The notes under the pieces are model-generated. The model saw nothing but the letters and a program-made list of their open reading frames with translations. It was not told the origin of the DNA and ran no database searches. Positions 52,140 to 62,586 of a DNA stretch of 64,000 nt are shown here, piece by piece. A program made the position numbers and the translations under genes. Each line of letters begins with the position of its first letter. The stretch's first letter is position 1. The stretch lies in NCBI GenBank assembly GCA_934045075.1, contig OW203731.1, positions 14,517,062-14,581,061 of the forward strand. Direction: 5' to 3'. The stretch is from Yponomeuta sedellus. Its lineage: Eukaryota > Arthropoda > Insecta > Lepidoptera > Yponomeutidae.

Positions 52140-52375
52140 CATTAGATGGGTAAGACATCAAGTAGCGATAGACGAGACACTTGATGAGAGGAACTGTGGG
52201 AAAATGGACCACAGATATAGTAGATTGAACCCGAAAGGTAACAAAAGAATAAGAAGCAGACCAACCACCATATGAGGGGCCGATGGAGGAGGCTAGCGGA
52301 GGACAGGAAGATGTGGAAGGCGCTGTAGGAGGCCTATATCGAGGGACAGCCTGACGACGATTCAGGGGCGGCCGA
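52140..52375 (+). pseudogene. LINE C-terminus fragment
   Basis: One frame gives RWRRLAEDRKMWKAL, a stop, then EAYIEGQPDDDS: the 'W..LAEDR..W..L.EAYVEG' ending of insect non-LTR ORF2. The in-frame stop and short length show it is dead. It lies just upstream of the BEL/Pao insertion. Confidence 0.55.
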
Positions 52376-52573
52376 TGTCGGCTATAATCTTTAACGCATG
52401 GTGCATTTCAATAATAAATGTAGTATAAATTTAGATAGATAAATTATTATTTACTGACAGCAGGAATCACATACGATATTTAAACAATTACGTAATAATA
52501 ATAAGCCTTTACTTCGTCACGCAATATAAATTAGACATTAAAGATAATATGCATTATAATACTAAATAATAGT

Positions 52574-53057
52574 TGTCTTGGCTTGTTATCCCATCCCTAT
52601 CCTTCCCAACTCTATTCCTCAACATGCAGCGCCACCTACAAAAAAAAAAAACTACTTCAAAATCCGCGCGCAACAAGACGCATGACGGCTCTCTCGCCAA
52701 ACTAAATAAAATTTCGTAAAGGGGCTTAATCCCACCAATTGTCTTTAAATATAAGATAATCCTTAAACTCAGTGCATCTGTGAGTGATCTAACACAGAAA
52801 AGTTGGCCGGCCGGCCCAAATACCAAGTGCTGTGGTTGTTTCAAAGTGCATAGCCGACGTGGACTCAACTCCAGTGGTGGCCTGATGTAAGTACTTTTAT
52901 ATCCCTTTTTTCCTGTCCCCAGGCCAAGCTTTTCACCTCTTTGGTCATCACTGGTGCTAGTCTAGATCTTTTTATACAGTCCAAGCTTTTACCTACATAC
53001 ATTTGTCTCTAGAAACGTTTTCAACAATGGACGCCGGGCGTCTTAGAAACCCGTCCA
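52574..53057 (+). repeat. 5' LTR of the BEL/Pao element
   Basis: 484 bp, tgtcttggcttg ... cccgtcca. An arthropod-type initiator (ctcagtg) at 52768-52774 is preceded 20 bp upstream by tataag. An aataaa lies at 52705-52710. A GT donor-like gtaagt (52887) and a pyrimidine tract plus cag (52920-52922) also occur, only 36 nt apart. Promoter assignment is from motifs only. Confidence 0.92.
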
Positions 53058-53082
53058 TTTAGTGGTCCGTATCGAGCGCGAA
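53058..53082 (+). other. Primer-binding region
   Basis: Five bases after the LTR, tggtccgtatcgagc begins with TGG, as expected for the complement of a tRNA 3' CCA end. I could not identify which tRNA it matches. Confidence 0.55.
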
Positions 53083-53652
53083 TGCCTGTGGAAATTGATT
53101 TTCCGAGTAAAATTCCAATTTACAGTCTATGAAACTAAGGATTTTAAGTCAAAACACTCGAACTAAAATTGCATTCTATGGACATTCATTTCGATATTAC
53201 GTAGGCAACTAACGAAGCCATTTTGTTGTACAACAATACGAAATTCGAATGTAAAATTATGTTTCTTCCATAGTAAAAGTGATTCAACGAACAAGTTGTC
53301 ATCTTTTCAGTGGTCAAGAAAATCTAAAATAATAATATTCCAAGCAATTTCTTGTTAGAATTATCGTCGCTAAACATTTTCATATTAGTTTCAAATACGG
53401 CAAGATAGTATTTAGCTAAGTTGGTAGGTAGTTATTCCTATTTAAAAGTACCTACCTACGCAATATTTGACTACATATTCAGAATTCGCTATTGTTTATA
53501 GGTTGGCACTACTGTCGATTTCCGGTTCGTTCAGAAAATTGCGTTTCGTCAGTGCTACTTTGTTTCGTTCATTCATACACTTAAAAAATATTATTTTACG
53601 TTTCGTTCGATCTGTCAAATCTAAACGTTTCGTTTTACTCAAAGGAGCTAAA

Positions 53653-56600
53653 ATGTCAAACGAAGCCAATGAAACCGCTTTGGCGGTGCTTACCGCACAA
53701 CGTGAATATGCTTTCAGGGATATTCAAATACTCTACGATTTGTCGAAAGTTGTTCAATCAGATAAGTCCAAACGGAGCCAGTTTCTCATGCGTCTCAAAC
53801 GGATGGAAGCCCTTCGCGAGGAGTTTGTGGAATTAACATCCAAGATTAACACTCTAAATGCTCAGATGAAGCCTACTCAACCTATTGACATGAAACCAGT
53901 TGCTTCATTTGATGACCTTTATTATGAAGTGCTGAGCACTGCAGATAGTTTACAAACTCAAACACAAGCTGCCTCTTTAGCTGCTGCAGTAGCGTCTGGC
54001 TCATCATCTGAGCTTTATGGCTCCGCTAAGCCCACTCAGGGGAACCCGCAGGCGCGACTTCCAAAATTGGAACTTCCAAAGTTTTCTGGACAAATAGAAC
54101 AATGGCAAACTTTCTTTGATACCTTTGTGTCATTAGTACATGACAATAGGTCTATCAGTCAAGTGGAAAAATTCCACTACTTGATCTCATGTCTCTCGGG
54201 TCCACCCTTGTCTCTTGTTCGTGGTGTACCTGTTACAGAGGATAACTATCCTATTGTCTTTGACTCTCTTAAGAGTAGGTATGAGAATAAAAGGGTTCTG
54301 GCTGTTACCTACTTGGATAAAATTCTTAATCAAAGTCGGATTAAACATGGGAGTTTCCAGGAACTTTCTGCTTTGACAAATATGCTTAATGAAACAGTAA
54401 ATGCTCTTAAAGCTATGAAGGTCCCCAACTTGCATGAATTTCTCCTGTTCTATTTGGCATCACGCACTCTTGATGCAGATACGCGTAAGAGCTTTGAGCT
54501 TCAAAACAAAGGGGAATTTCCAACTTTCAATGAGTTGGTGACTTTCCTAGATGGTTATGTGAAAGTTCTTGAAACTAGTGGGCCAATTTATTCTCATCCC
54601 CATCAACCTCAACATAAACAAAACTTTAAAACCCCTCACCCAGGGGCACAGAAATTTAAAACTAGCAATTTAATGACTAGTAGCCAAAAACCATCAGGTG
54701 TTTGTAAATGCTGTGGTCTTGAACACACATTGTACCAATGTACAAAGTTTCGTAACATGGATGTCCTCAGTCGAGTAAAACTTGCCACACAGTTAGGACT
54801 TTGTCATAACTGTCTGCGGCCTTACCACAATGTTTCAAAATGCTTTTCTAAGGCCAGCTGTGCCTCGTGTGGCATGCGTCATCACACTCTACTGCATGAG
54901 ACCGCAGACACAGTCTCAGCTGCTCCCTGTGTGGTCGAGCAGCAGACTGTAGCTGAGGAGTCAGTGGTTACCACTACTACTGTGACTCACCTTAGTCACA
55001 GCCGGACATTAGTCTTGCTAGGGACGTGTATGGTGAAAGTCCGTGGGTGTAGTCAAAACCCTTCAGTCACCATAGCACGTGCTTTGATTGATAGTGGGGC
55101 TCAGGACTGTTTCATGACATCTGCATTAGCTCAACGTTTGGGCTTACCGCTACGTCGTATTAATGTTTCTGTAGCTGGTCTAGGCCAAAACATTGTCCAT
55201 GAGGTTCGAGGGATAGCTTCATGCACAGTACAGCCACGAGGATCAGATGGTCCAATATTCAATATTAACCCTATTGTCATGAACAAAATAACAGCAAAAC
55301 TGCCTTCAGCAGAATTGCCATCGACTGTGCGTGACAGCTTCAAGCATTTGGTGCTGGCTGATGATAACTTAGATCAGCCTGCTGAAATTGACTTACTTCT
55401 GGGAGCTGAACTATTCCATAACATTTATGATGGCCAGCGTCTAGACTCGGGCCCTGGTCTGCCTGTAGCTTTACACAGCATTTTCGGCTGGGTCCTCACA
55501 GGAAGGGTTGAAACTTGTCGCCCTCCGCATATTACCTCGTCCCTCTTTGCTTCCACTCTGCGCCTCGAAGATGTGGTCAAGCGGTTTTGGGAGGTTGAAG
55601 AGCCCCCAGCAGTTAAAATCGAAAACAGTGAGGATATCCAATGTGAAAGGCTGTATTCTGAACTGACAACGCGGGACACCATTGGCCGCTATGTTGTTCC
55701 AATTCTTTTGAAAGAGAATCACAAGCCTCTTGGTGATTCTTATAGCCACGCCCTGTCGCGTTTTCGTAACTTAGAGAAACGATTAAATAAAAATGAAACT
55801 TTAAAACAAGATTACTCAATCTTCATGAAGGAGTATGGGGACTTAGGTCACATGCAACCTGTTACCGAGCTGGATACTCTATCCACTGATCGCTATGTAA
55901 TTCCGCATCATTGCGTTATTCGACCAGAGAGTTCTACTACGAAACTTCGGGTAGTGTTTGATGCCAGTGCAAAAACCTCAAATGGCCTGTCACTGAACGA
56001 CATTGTTTACACCGGCCCAAAACTTCACAACGACATCGTCGATATACTTACTAAATTCCGCCTTCATCAAGTGGTATTTACTGCGGATATTTGTAAAATG
56101 TACCGGAATATTGAACTCCGTCCTGAAGACCGAAAGTGGCAACATGTACTTTGGCGGAATGAGTCTACCCAAGCGGTTCAGGAATTTCAACTTAACACCG
56201 TAACTTATGGTGTGACTAGCTCACCTTACCTTGCCATTCGCACTTTACATCAACTTGCGAATGATCATGGCTCACAATGGCCACGGGCAGCAGAAGTCTT
56301 ACGTGAAGACATTTTTATGGACGACATAGTCGCCGGCGCGCCTTCCATAGAAGCTGCGTCTAAGCTTAAAGCCGATCTCATCGACTTACTTGCCTGTGCC
56401 AAGTTCGAGCTTCGAAAATGGAGTAGTAACTGTCCTCAGTTATTAGCAGATGTTCAAAGGGAACATTGCCAGAATCCTAAGTCATTCTGCGAAGATTCTC
56501 AGAACACTCTAAAGATTCTAGGAGTACAGTGGGAGCCCTCGGGAGACTTCTTTACATACTCTCGTCAGCCTTCGACGACTCCTCCACTAGGTTTTACGAA

Positions 56601-58551
56601 GCGTACAATTCTGTCCCAGGTCGCTCGCATTTACGACCCTGTAGGTTGGCTTACCCCCGTGGTACTCATTGCTAAGTTGTTACTACAAGATCTCTGGCGC
56701 CTCAAGGTGGGTTGGGATGAACCTGTGCCACAAGACGTCGCTCGTCAATGGCGAAGATTCGACGAGGAATTACAATTCCTTTCTGAAATTCGTCTAACAC
56801 GTCGAATTGATTTTTCTCATCAAATAGACCTCGTTGGGTTTTGTGATGGCTCGAGCAAGGCATATGGTTGTTGCGTGTACTTGCGGGTCATTAACCCCAA
56901 TGATAATGTCATTAACACTCATCTTTTAATTGCTAAATCCAAGGTGGCCCCTCTTAAGCCGCTAACCGTGAACCGCCTGGAGCTGTGCGCAGCAGTACTG
57001 CTTGCTCGGGTAATGAAGCACATGGAAAATTTGCTTCGAGATCAGCTTGATCTCCGTAAAGTTCTAGCCTTTACAGACAGCAGTGTTGTCTTGTCTTGGC
57101 TGCACACTGATCCCGATAAACTGAAAACTTTTGTAGCTCATCGGGTTGTAAAAATCAAAAAAGATTTGCCTGATACTCAATGGTGTCATGTATCTACTCA
57201 CGACAATCCAGCCGATCATTGCAGTCGAGGTCTCTCCTGCTCTAAATTGGCAAATTGTCCTACTTGGTGGTCTGGGCCAAATTGGCTTCAAGAATCTACA
57301 GATTCCTGGCCCATGAGTAAGGACTTCGACAGTAATCGGTCCGTTCCGGAATTGAAGTCAGGATACATCACACTTGTTGAAACTGTAGACCAAGTTTCAA
57401 ATGACTTGATTGAAAGATGGCTCGTGGATACCTCCTCACTCATTAAACTCCTACGCCGGTGTGCTTGGTGCCTCCGATTCATCAATAACCTAAAACTCTC
57501 AGCAGACCTACGGGTTATCTCTGGTCTGACTGTACAAGAATATGACAGGGCCTTTACTGTGATAATTAAATTTGTCCAAAAGAAAGCCTTTGCAGAACAG
57601 ATGCAACTTATAATGTTCAAAAAACCTTGCTCTAGGGCAATACAAAAACTTAACCCTTTTATTGATCAACTAGATCTTTTGCGAGTGGGGGGACGTTTGA
57701 GAAACTCCGGATTACCCACATCAGCTAAGCATCCCGTTCTTTTACCCAAAGATTCTCCACTCTCTACATTAATAGTAGAGTCCTCACATGTAACTAACTT
57801 ACATTGCGGTCCTCGGACTTTGCAATCTTTAATTCAGCGAAAATACTGGATTCTCGGTATTTGTAATCTAATTCGATCACGCCTTGCTAAGTGTGTTACC
57901 TGTTTCAAGGTAAAACCCATCCCATGTCAACCTATTATGGGTGATCTTCCAGCTCCTCGAGTGACTCCTACTCAATGTTTCCGTAAGGTCGGCATTGATT
58001 TCGCTGGTCCTTTTATTGTAAAAGAAAGCACCAGACGCAACGCGCGTACTTATAAGGCTTACGTTTGTGTGTTCGTATGTCTAGCTGTTAAGGCTCTTCA
58101 TCTTGAAGCTGTGACGGAGCTATCTACTCCTGCTTTTCTTGCAGCGCTTGATCGCTTCGTGTCACGAAGGAATCTTTGTCAATTTATTATTACCGACAAT
58201 GGTACAAACTTTATAGGAGCGCGAAAATACTTGAATGAGCTTCATGCTCTGGTTAATAAAGACTCAGAAAAGATACACTGTAAATTAGCTGAGCGAGGTA
58301 TTGTGTGGCAGCTTAACCCACCACTTGGAAGTCATTTTGGCGGCATTTTTGAAAGTGGAGTTAAGTCCATGAAATATCATTTAAAAAGAGTGGTTGGCTC
58401 CCAAGTTCTCACGCTAGAGGAATTGTTTACGGTCTTAGCAAAGGTCGAAGCCGTGTTAAATTCACGCCCACTTTGCAACATCTCTTCGGATCCTGGGGAG
58501 GCCGATCCCTGGTCACTTCTTGACAGGTCGACCACTCACATCTCTACCTGA
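53653..58551 (+). CDS. gag-pol: BEL/Pao gag-pol polyprotein (1632 residues, C-terminal domain shifted out of frame)
   Basis: The first ATG of the frame is 53653 (aaaATGtc, good context); the open frame extends upstream without another ATG. Domains in order: gag (DUF1759-type, about 136-290, starting LPKLELPKFSG); three Cys/His knuckles (from residue 351); DUF1758-type aspartic protease with DSGAQ (catalytic Asp 480); reverse transcriptase with Asp 812 and the FMDD box (890-891); the Pao-type region after RT; RNase H with Asp 1065, Glu 1110, Asp 1142, Asp 1188; integrase zinc site His 1379, His 1384, Cys 1414, Cys 1417; integrase core with Asp 1449, Asp 1515 and Glu 1567. All catalytic residues are present. 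The frame runs into a stop at 58549 because of a shift after about residue 1615; the missing end lies in frame +1. Confidence 0.92.
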   Translation: MSNEANETALAVLTAQREYAFRDIQILYDLSKVVQSDKSKRSQFLMRLKRMEALREEFVELTSKINTLNAQMKPTQPIDMKPVASFDDLYYEVLSTADSLQTQTQAASLAAAVASGSSSELYGSAKPTQGNPQARLPKLELPKFSGQIEQWQTFFDTFVSLVHDNRSISQVEKFHYLISCLSGPPLSLVRGVPVTEDNYPIVFDSLKSRYENKRVLAVTYLDKILNQSRIKHGSFQELSALTNMLNETVNALKAMKVPNLHEFLLFYLASRTLDADTRKSFELQNKGEFPTFNELVTFLDGYVKVLETSGPIYSHPHQPQHKQNFKTPHPGAQKFKTSNLMTSSQKPSGVCKCCGLEHTLYQCTKFRNMDVLSRVKLATQLGLCHNCLRPYHNVSKCFSKASCASCGMRHHTLLHETADTVSAAPCVVEQQTVAEESVVTTTTVTHLSHSRTLVLLGTCMVKVRGCSQNPSVTIARALIDSGAQDCFMTSALAQRLGLPLRRINVSVAGLGQNIVHEVRGIASCTVQPRGSDGPIFNINPIVMNKITAKLPSAELPSTVRDSFKHLVLADDNLDQPAEIDLLLGAELFHNIYDGQRLDSGPGLPVALHSIFGWVLTGRVETCRPPHITSSLFASTLRLEDVVKRFWEVEEPPAVKIENSEDIQCERLYSELTTRDTIGRYVVPILLKENHKPLGDSYSHALSRFRNLEKRLNKNETLKQDYSIFMKEYGDLGHMQPVTELDTLSTDRYVIPHHCVIRPESSTTKLRVVFDASAKTSNGLSLNDIVYTGPKLHNDIVDILTKFRLHQVVFTADICKMYRNIELRPEDRKWQHVLWRNESTQAVQEFQLNTVTYGVTSSPYLAIRTLHQLANDHGSQWPRAAEVLREDIFMDDIVAGAPSIEAASKLKADLIDLLACAKFELRKWSSNCPQLLADVQREHCQNPKSFCEDSQNTLKILGVQWEPSGDFFTYSRQPSTTPPLGFTKRTILSQVARIYDPVGWLTPVVLIAKLLLQDLWRLKVGWDEPVPQDVARQWRRFDEELQFLSEIRLTRRIDFSHQIDLVGFCDGSSKAYGCCVYLRVINPNDNVINTHLLIAKSKVAPLKPLTVNRLELCAAVLLARVMKHMENLLRDQLDLRKVLAFTDSSVVLSWLHTDPDKLKTFVAHRVVKIKKDLPDTQWCHVSTHDNPADHCSRGLSCSKLANCPTWWSGPNWLQESTDSWPMSKDFDSNRSVPELKSGYITLVETVDQVSNDLIERWLVDTSSLIKLLRRCAWCLRFINNLKLSADLRVISGLTVQEYDRAFTVIIKFVQKKAFAEQMQLIMFKKPCSRAIQKLNPFIDQLDLLRVGGRLRNSGLPTSAKHPVLLPKDSPLSTLIVESSHVTNLHCGPRTLQSLIQRKYWILGICNLIRSRLAKCVTCFKVKPIPCQPIMGDLPAPRVTPTQCFRKVGIDFAGPFIVKESTRRNARTYKAYVCVFVCLAVKALHLEAVTELSTPAFLAALDRFVSRRNLCQFIITDNGTNFIGARKYLNELHALVNKDSEKIHCKLAERGIVWQLNPPLGSHFGGIFESGVKSMKYHLKRVVGSQVLTLEELFTVLAKVEAVLNSRPLCNISSDPGEADPWSLLDRSTTHIST

Positions 58552-58882
58552 ACCAGACTTGGTAGACATTTATATACCACCTCGCTCTCGCTGGCAGATG
58601 CTCCAGAAACTCACCCAGTCATTCTGGCGCATTTGGCAGCAAGATTACTTGCACACCTTACAACAACGTTCTAAATGGTTGAAGGGGCAAGCCAATGTAC
58701 AACTCAATGACATTTGTTTGCTCTTGGAACCTAACCTTCCAGTGCTGGAATGGCGTCTTGGAAGGGTCGTTGCGTTACATCCGGGATCGGATAGCGTCGT
58801 TCGTGTAGTCACACTGCGTACTGCCACAAACGTAGTTAAACGTCCCGTCACAAAGATTTGTCCTTTACCAATTCAAAACTGA
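58520..58882 (+). pseudogene. C-terminal domain (DUF5641-type) of the same polyprotein, out of frame
   Basis: This frame carries PPRSRWQMLQKLTQSFW, the KWL and the 'ICLLLEPNLP' and 'WRLGRVVALHPGSD' strings typical of the C-terminal DUF5641 region after the BEL/Pao integrase. It overlaps the end of the main frame by 32 nt and is offset by one base; it has no ATG start of its own. Comparison with the family suggests that a few bases were lost at about 58505-58515. A sequencing error or programmed shifting cannot be excluded without reads. Confidence 0.8.
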
Positions 58883-59091
58883 AACGACACTTGTTTATTG
58901 AATCACTTAATTAACTTAAAACTAATGTTGTTATTTCTGTTACAATGAGCATAGATATAGGTTGTGTTGGTTTTAGCATAAAAGTTGTGCATTTAAGTAA
59001 TAAATTTACATAGGGCTAAATTGTACTTTAAGTTAAACTTATCTTGGACTAAGTTAGGTAGTTCATCAACCATGAAATCACCAGTGATTTC

Positions 59092-59105
59092 AAGTGGGGG
59101 GAAAA
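59092..59105 (+). other. Polypurine tract
   Basis: aagtggggggaaaa lies directly before the 3' LTR and is the expected primer site for plus-strand DNA synthesis. Confidence 0.85.
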
Positions 59106-59589
59106 TGTCTTGGCTTGTTATCCCATCCCTATCCTTCCCAACTCTATTCCTCAACATGCAGCGCCACCTACAAAAAAAAAAAACTACTTCAAAATCCGCG
59201 CGCAACAAGACGCATGACGGCTCTCTCGCCAAACTAAATAAAATTTCGTAAAGGGGCTTAATCCCACCAATTGTCTTTAAATATAAGATAATCCTTAAAC
59301 TCAGTGCATCTGTGAGTGATCTAACACAGAAAAGTTGGCCGGCCGGCCCAAATACCAAGTGCTGTGGTTGTTTCAAAGTGCATAGCCGACGTGGACTCAA
59401 CTCCAGTGGTGGCCTGATGTAAGTACTTTTATATCCCTTTTTTCCTGTCCCCAGGCCAAGCTTTTCACCTCTTTGGTCATCACTGGTGCTAGTCTAGATC
59501 TTTTTATACAGTCCAAGCTTTTACGTACATACATTTGTCTCTAGAAACGTTTTCAACAATGGACGCCGGGCGTCTTAGAAACCCGTCCA
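59106..59589 (+). repeat. 3' LTR of the BEL/Pao element
   Basis: 484 bp, equal in length to the 5' LTR with one visible substitution at 59525. Minus-strand open frames in both LTRs are artefacts of this duplication. Confidence 0.92.
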
Positions 59590-59594
59590 ATAGT

Positions 59595-60667
59595 ATTTTT
59601 ATGAGTAGTATACATTCATTTAAAATAATTAAGCATAACATAAGTAAGCATTAATTAATTTCATTTCGTTGCAATAGCTAATATTAAAAGTTCTCGCTTA
59701 ATTCATCAATTCGATTAAGTAACATGTAATTTATTTGTATGTCATGTGGGGTACCCATTTTTGGGCAAACGCCTAAACGGCCTTATTACTAAAAGTTTTT
59801 CTTCCAGACCTCCATAAAATAATTATAATAATAAAAAAAACAAAATGCGAATCGAAAAGTAATTTACATGTCAAGTAAGTGAAATTAAAGGTATTTTTTT
59901 TGTATTTGAACACCTTAGACACTCAGGTTTCCTCAATGTGTCTTCCTTCACTTAGCGGGTGGTATTCACAAATGTAGGTATGTAACTTAAAATTAATGGT
60001 CCTTCGGTCTTTGTTAAAAAATCAAAGTAGAAGGAATAAATTCTAAAAACAAGATGATAAACGAATGACTTGTCCCATCTTTGCCACAGTCCTATAAATG
60101 TCATAGGTACTTTTGTCGTCCATACATGCTTTCCTAATATGTCACACTTTCAAACTACACATTATTTTGTTTTAATTTAGGTCTTCCGGTCAAGTCACGC
60201 TACCTACCTCGTACTTTCTCTACTAAGAGTACATCGGTAAAGCTTTAGAAAATAAAAGTAGTTAATTAAACGTTTGACTAAGGTAAAGCTAATAATTTTC
60301 ATCAACTGCTTCATACATCAAATTTTGTAATTATAGGAATCTAAGTTCCTGGGTTCCTAGGTTGTTGGTACCTAGATACTCTGTATGTTTTTCTTACAAT
60401 ACTTTCCCGTGTTCCGTACGAAGGCTATTTCCGCAAGTGCCCGGGCTACAAAAAGGTAAATATTTTTTTTACTATAAAGACCTAATAGTGTTTCCTTTAA
60501 TGAACGTCAAAGCTGTTAGTTTCACAATGAATAGATGTGGCGAAGAAACTTATAAAGAAACTCCACATTTATTATTTTCAAAACAGGTTTTATTTTAATT
60601 AACAGAGTTACATTTTTAAGCTAGTTTTTCAACGCTATAGGCTAGTTCATTAAGTTACGAGTATGTT
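59595..60667. other. No gene; LINE tail fragment at 59769-59815
   Basis: 59769-59815 (ggccttattactaaaag, cttccagacc) is a minus-strand LINE tail of the 9495-10160 type. A 78-codon frame at 60362-60598 has no recognised domain. Rest unrecognised. Confidence 0.4.
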
Positions 60668-60747
60668 AGTTTGACCCAGCCGGGGATCGAACCCGAGACC
60701 TTCGGTTTTACAGTGAGCGTGCTAAACCGCTGCGCCACCGAGGCTGT
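60668..60747 (-). repeat. tSINE-2 head fragment
   Basis: The tRNA-like head only (ccggggatcgaacccgagac and gcgccaccgagg on the plus strand); the body is missing. Confidence 0.7.
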
Positions 60748-60834
60748 CAAAATTAAATATAGTGTTTAAAGTATTTCTTTTTATGTTCAATCAAGTTTTA
60801 TCTACCTATATATTTACATACCGCTCGTTTCAAT

Positions 60835-60900
60835 GCCTCAACAATGAGGCTAAGTGCGGAAATCTGGTTCTAACTTGAAATAAAACGCGATACATACATA
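60835..60900 (+). repeat. 3' tail of the 15.2-kb LINE family
   Basis: caatgaggctaagtgcggaa equals 15748-15770 of the LINE copy at 15204-15783. Only the tail is present, ending in an atacatacat run. Confidence 0.55.
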
Positions 60901-61004
60901 CATTACAGCTGTCCAAACTTTTACGTTTGATTGCAAGACATCGCTCAATTGTTACATCGTATCTACAAATTAGCTATCATAAATATCTTATAAACGCAAG
61001 TATT

Positions 61005-61255
61005 AAATAAATAAATAATAAAGAAATATTCATGGACATATTACACAGATCTCGTTAGCCCTATACTAAGTACAACTAAATGACTTGTGTTATAGGTGCT
61101 AAGTCGACGATAGATTGAATACAATAAATACATAGATAACATTCAAGACCTGAGACAAACAAAAGAAAAGTTCGTTTCCTTGTTTGACCCGGCCGGGGAT
61201 CGAACCCGAGACCTTCGGTTTTACAGTCAGCGTGCCAAACCGCTGCACTTGCGGT
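61005..61255 (-). mobile_element. tSINE-2, nearly full length
   Basis: The tail (aaatattcatggacat), body and head (ccggggatcgaacccgagac) are present; the first about 15 bp of the head are lost at the junction with the MITE at 61262. Confidence 0.8.
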
Positions 61256-61261
61256 ACATGC

Positions 61262-61412
61262 GCTAAGTACTTGCGTTTATAAGAGAAAGTACAGTCGACA
61301 GCATACCATTGTTTACATCCAGGCACTCTACTCCATTGCATTACGGGCAACTTCACAACTAAAATGTAAAGGTTGATATGCTCTCGACTTGACCTCTTAT
61401 AAACGCAAGCAC
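61262..61412. mobile_element. 150-bp MITE
   Basis: The left end aagtacttgcgtttataaga and the right end (complement of aagtgcttgcgtttataaga) are 21-bp inverted repeats with one mismatch, followed by a second inner inverted pair (gtcgacagcat / atgctctcgac). A further copy of the outer arm, cttataaacgcaagta, lies 260 bp upstream at 60988-61003, on the far side of the tSINE-2. Confidence 0.65.
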
Positions 61413-61828
61413 TTAAAACTAATAATGATCACGTGTCATCCTACCAATAGGAGAACAAAAAAATTAAAACACGAAAAAGAAAAACTTTCTAGACTTTCGG
61501 ACTGAGCTCTCATTGCAAGAAAAACATATTGTGTGATTTGGAGGCAAATAGCTATGTTAATAACATTAATTGCTATTAGGTAAATTCATAGTTGTCCTAA
61601 TAGCAATACGACTTGCTTACTGTGAAGGAAAACATCGTGAGGAAACGCTAGTGTCTGATGTGTTCAACTACCTCAGCGATTAAAATTGTCAATCTCTCTA
61701 TCTGTACCACTGCAGTGCAGTGGACGGTGCACTGTTTTTGTCTATATACCTACATAGACTATATACACAGAATAGTCTATATACATAGACTATTTAAAAA
61801 AAGTTTGCCTAATAAACAATCGCAACTA
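61413..61828. other. SINE-L fragment at 61622-61690, otherwise nothing
   Basis: gtgaaggaaaacatcgtgag and gatgtgttcaactacc are SINE-L or tSINE-4 3' motifs. Several atagtctatatac copies at 61745-61795 form a small imperfect tandem or inverted cluster. Confidence 0.4.
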
Positions 61829-62179
61829 TAGTCTGTAAAATATAGCTTGAGCTCCGCGACAGCTGTCATCGAAATTGAGTCCATGAAGTTTTGAATTTTT
61901 TCATAGAATATTTGTACCGCGAAACTCCGTACTTACTGCACAGTTATTGATGTCTAACCATTATAGTAACTGTAAGTTACAAACTTTCGATGATTTGGTG
62001 ATGGATGATCTAAACTGCAGGTTTACTATTGGAATTGAACTTTATTTGTTTGAAAACCATTATCAAATTTCATTAGAATTAAAATAATTAATATTGTTTT
62101 AATTAATACCTATCTAACAAAATACTGGTGTTATTGTGGGGCAATAACCTACAGCGTGTGTGCACGTCTCTCCAACTTT

Positions 62180-62221
62180 GCTACGAACCTCTATGCTTCC
62201 AGAAGCATAGAGGTTCGTAGC
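62180..62221. repeat. Perfect hairpin, 19-bp arms, 4-nt loop
   Basis: gctacgaacctctatgctt and its complement, within the TIR element. Confidence 0.92.
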
Positions 62222-62234
62222 CAGGTTGAACGTA

Positions 62235-62280
62235 TGCTACGTATTAGGGCTGAACCCAGGTTCAGCCCTAATACGTAGCA
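62235..62280. repeat. Perfect hairpin, 22-bp arms, 2-nt spacer
   Basis: The arms start tgctacgtattagggctg. It lies 13 bp after the previous hairpin; both begin with gctacg. Confidence 0.92.
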
Positions 62281-62586
62281 CTCCACTCCATCGAGTGAAG
62301 CATTTAGGCGACTAGTAAGCGTCAAAAAATTTATGCATTTGACAGCCGGAGTATCTCAAAAAAAGTAAAAATCAACGTCACTCAACTCAGTGGATACTTA
62401 CGTAATAATGCCCCTATAGACAAGTTTTGATTTTTTTTGAGCGACGTTCTTGTTTACCCTGACGACGAAATGTTTATTAGTATTCGATGAATTTTTCAAA
62501 TTTTTTTCTATTAAAGTATTTCATGCTTTAAAGACTGTAGTTGCTATCGTGAAGTTGATTAGTTAAAGTTGTTCCGTTTAGTTTGC

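Larger units (their letters stand above)
52569..59594 (+). mobile_element. BEL/Pao LTR retrotransposon, near-intact, recent
   Basis: The element spans 52574-59589 (7016 bp) and is flanked by the 5-bp target duplication atagt (52569-52573 and 59590-59594), the size usual for this superfamily. It has 484-bp LTRs that begin TG and end CA, a primer-binding region, gag-pol in one long frame in the order gag, protease, RT, RNase H, integrase, and a purine tract before the 3' LTR. There is no envelope gene. The two LTRs differ by eye at a single position (52993 C / 59525 G). This places insertion recently relative to all other elements in the window. One frame break near 58510 separates the last domain. 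Confidence 0.93.

Noticed and set aside
52554..52868. Minus-strand open frame of about 104 codons in the 5' LTR, repeated in the 3' LTR (58993-59400)
   Set aside because: It lies inside the LTR on the antisense strand and is duplicated only because the LTR is duplicated. No domain is recognisable.
53467..53652. Starting the gag-pol protein at 53467
   Set aside because: That position is TTG, not ATG. The first ATG of the frame is 53653 and has a good context.
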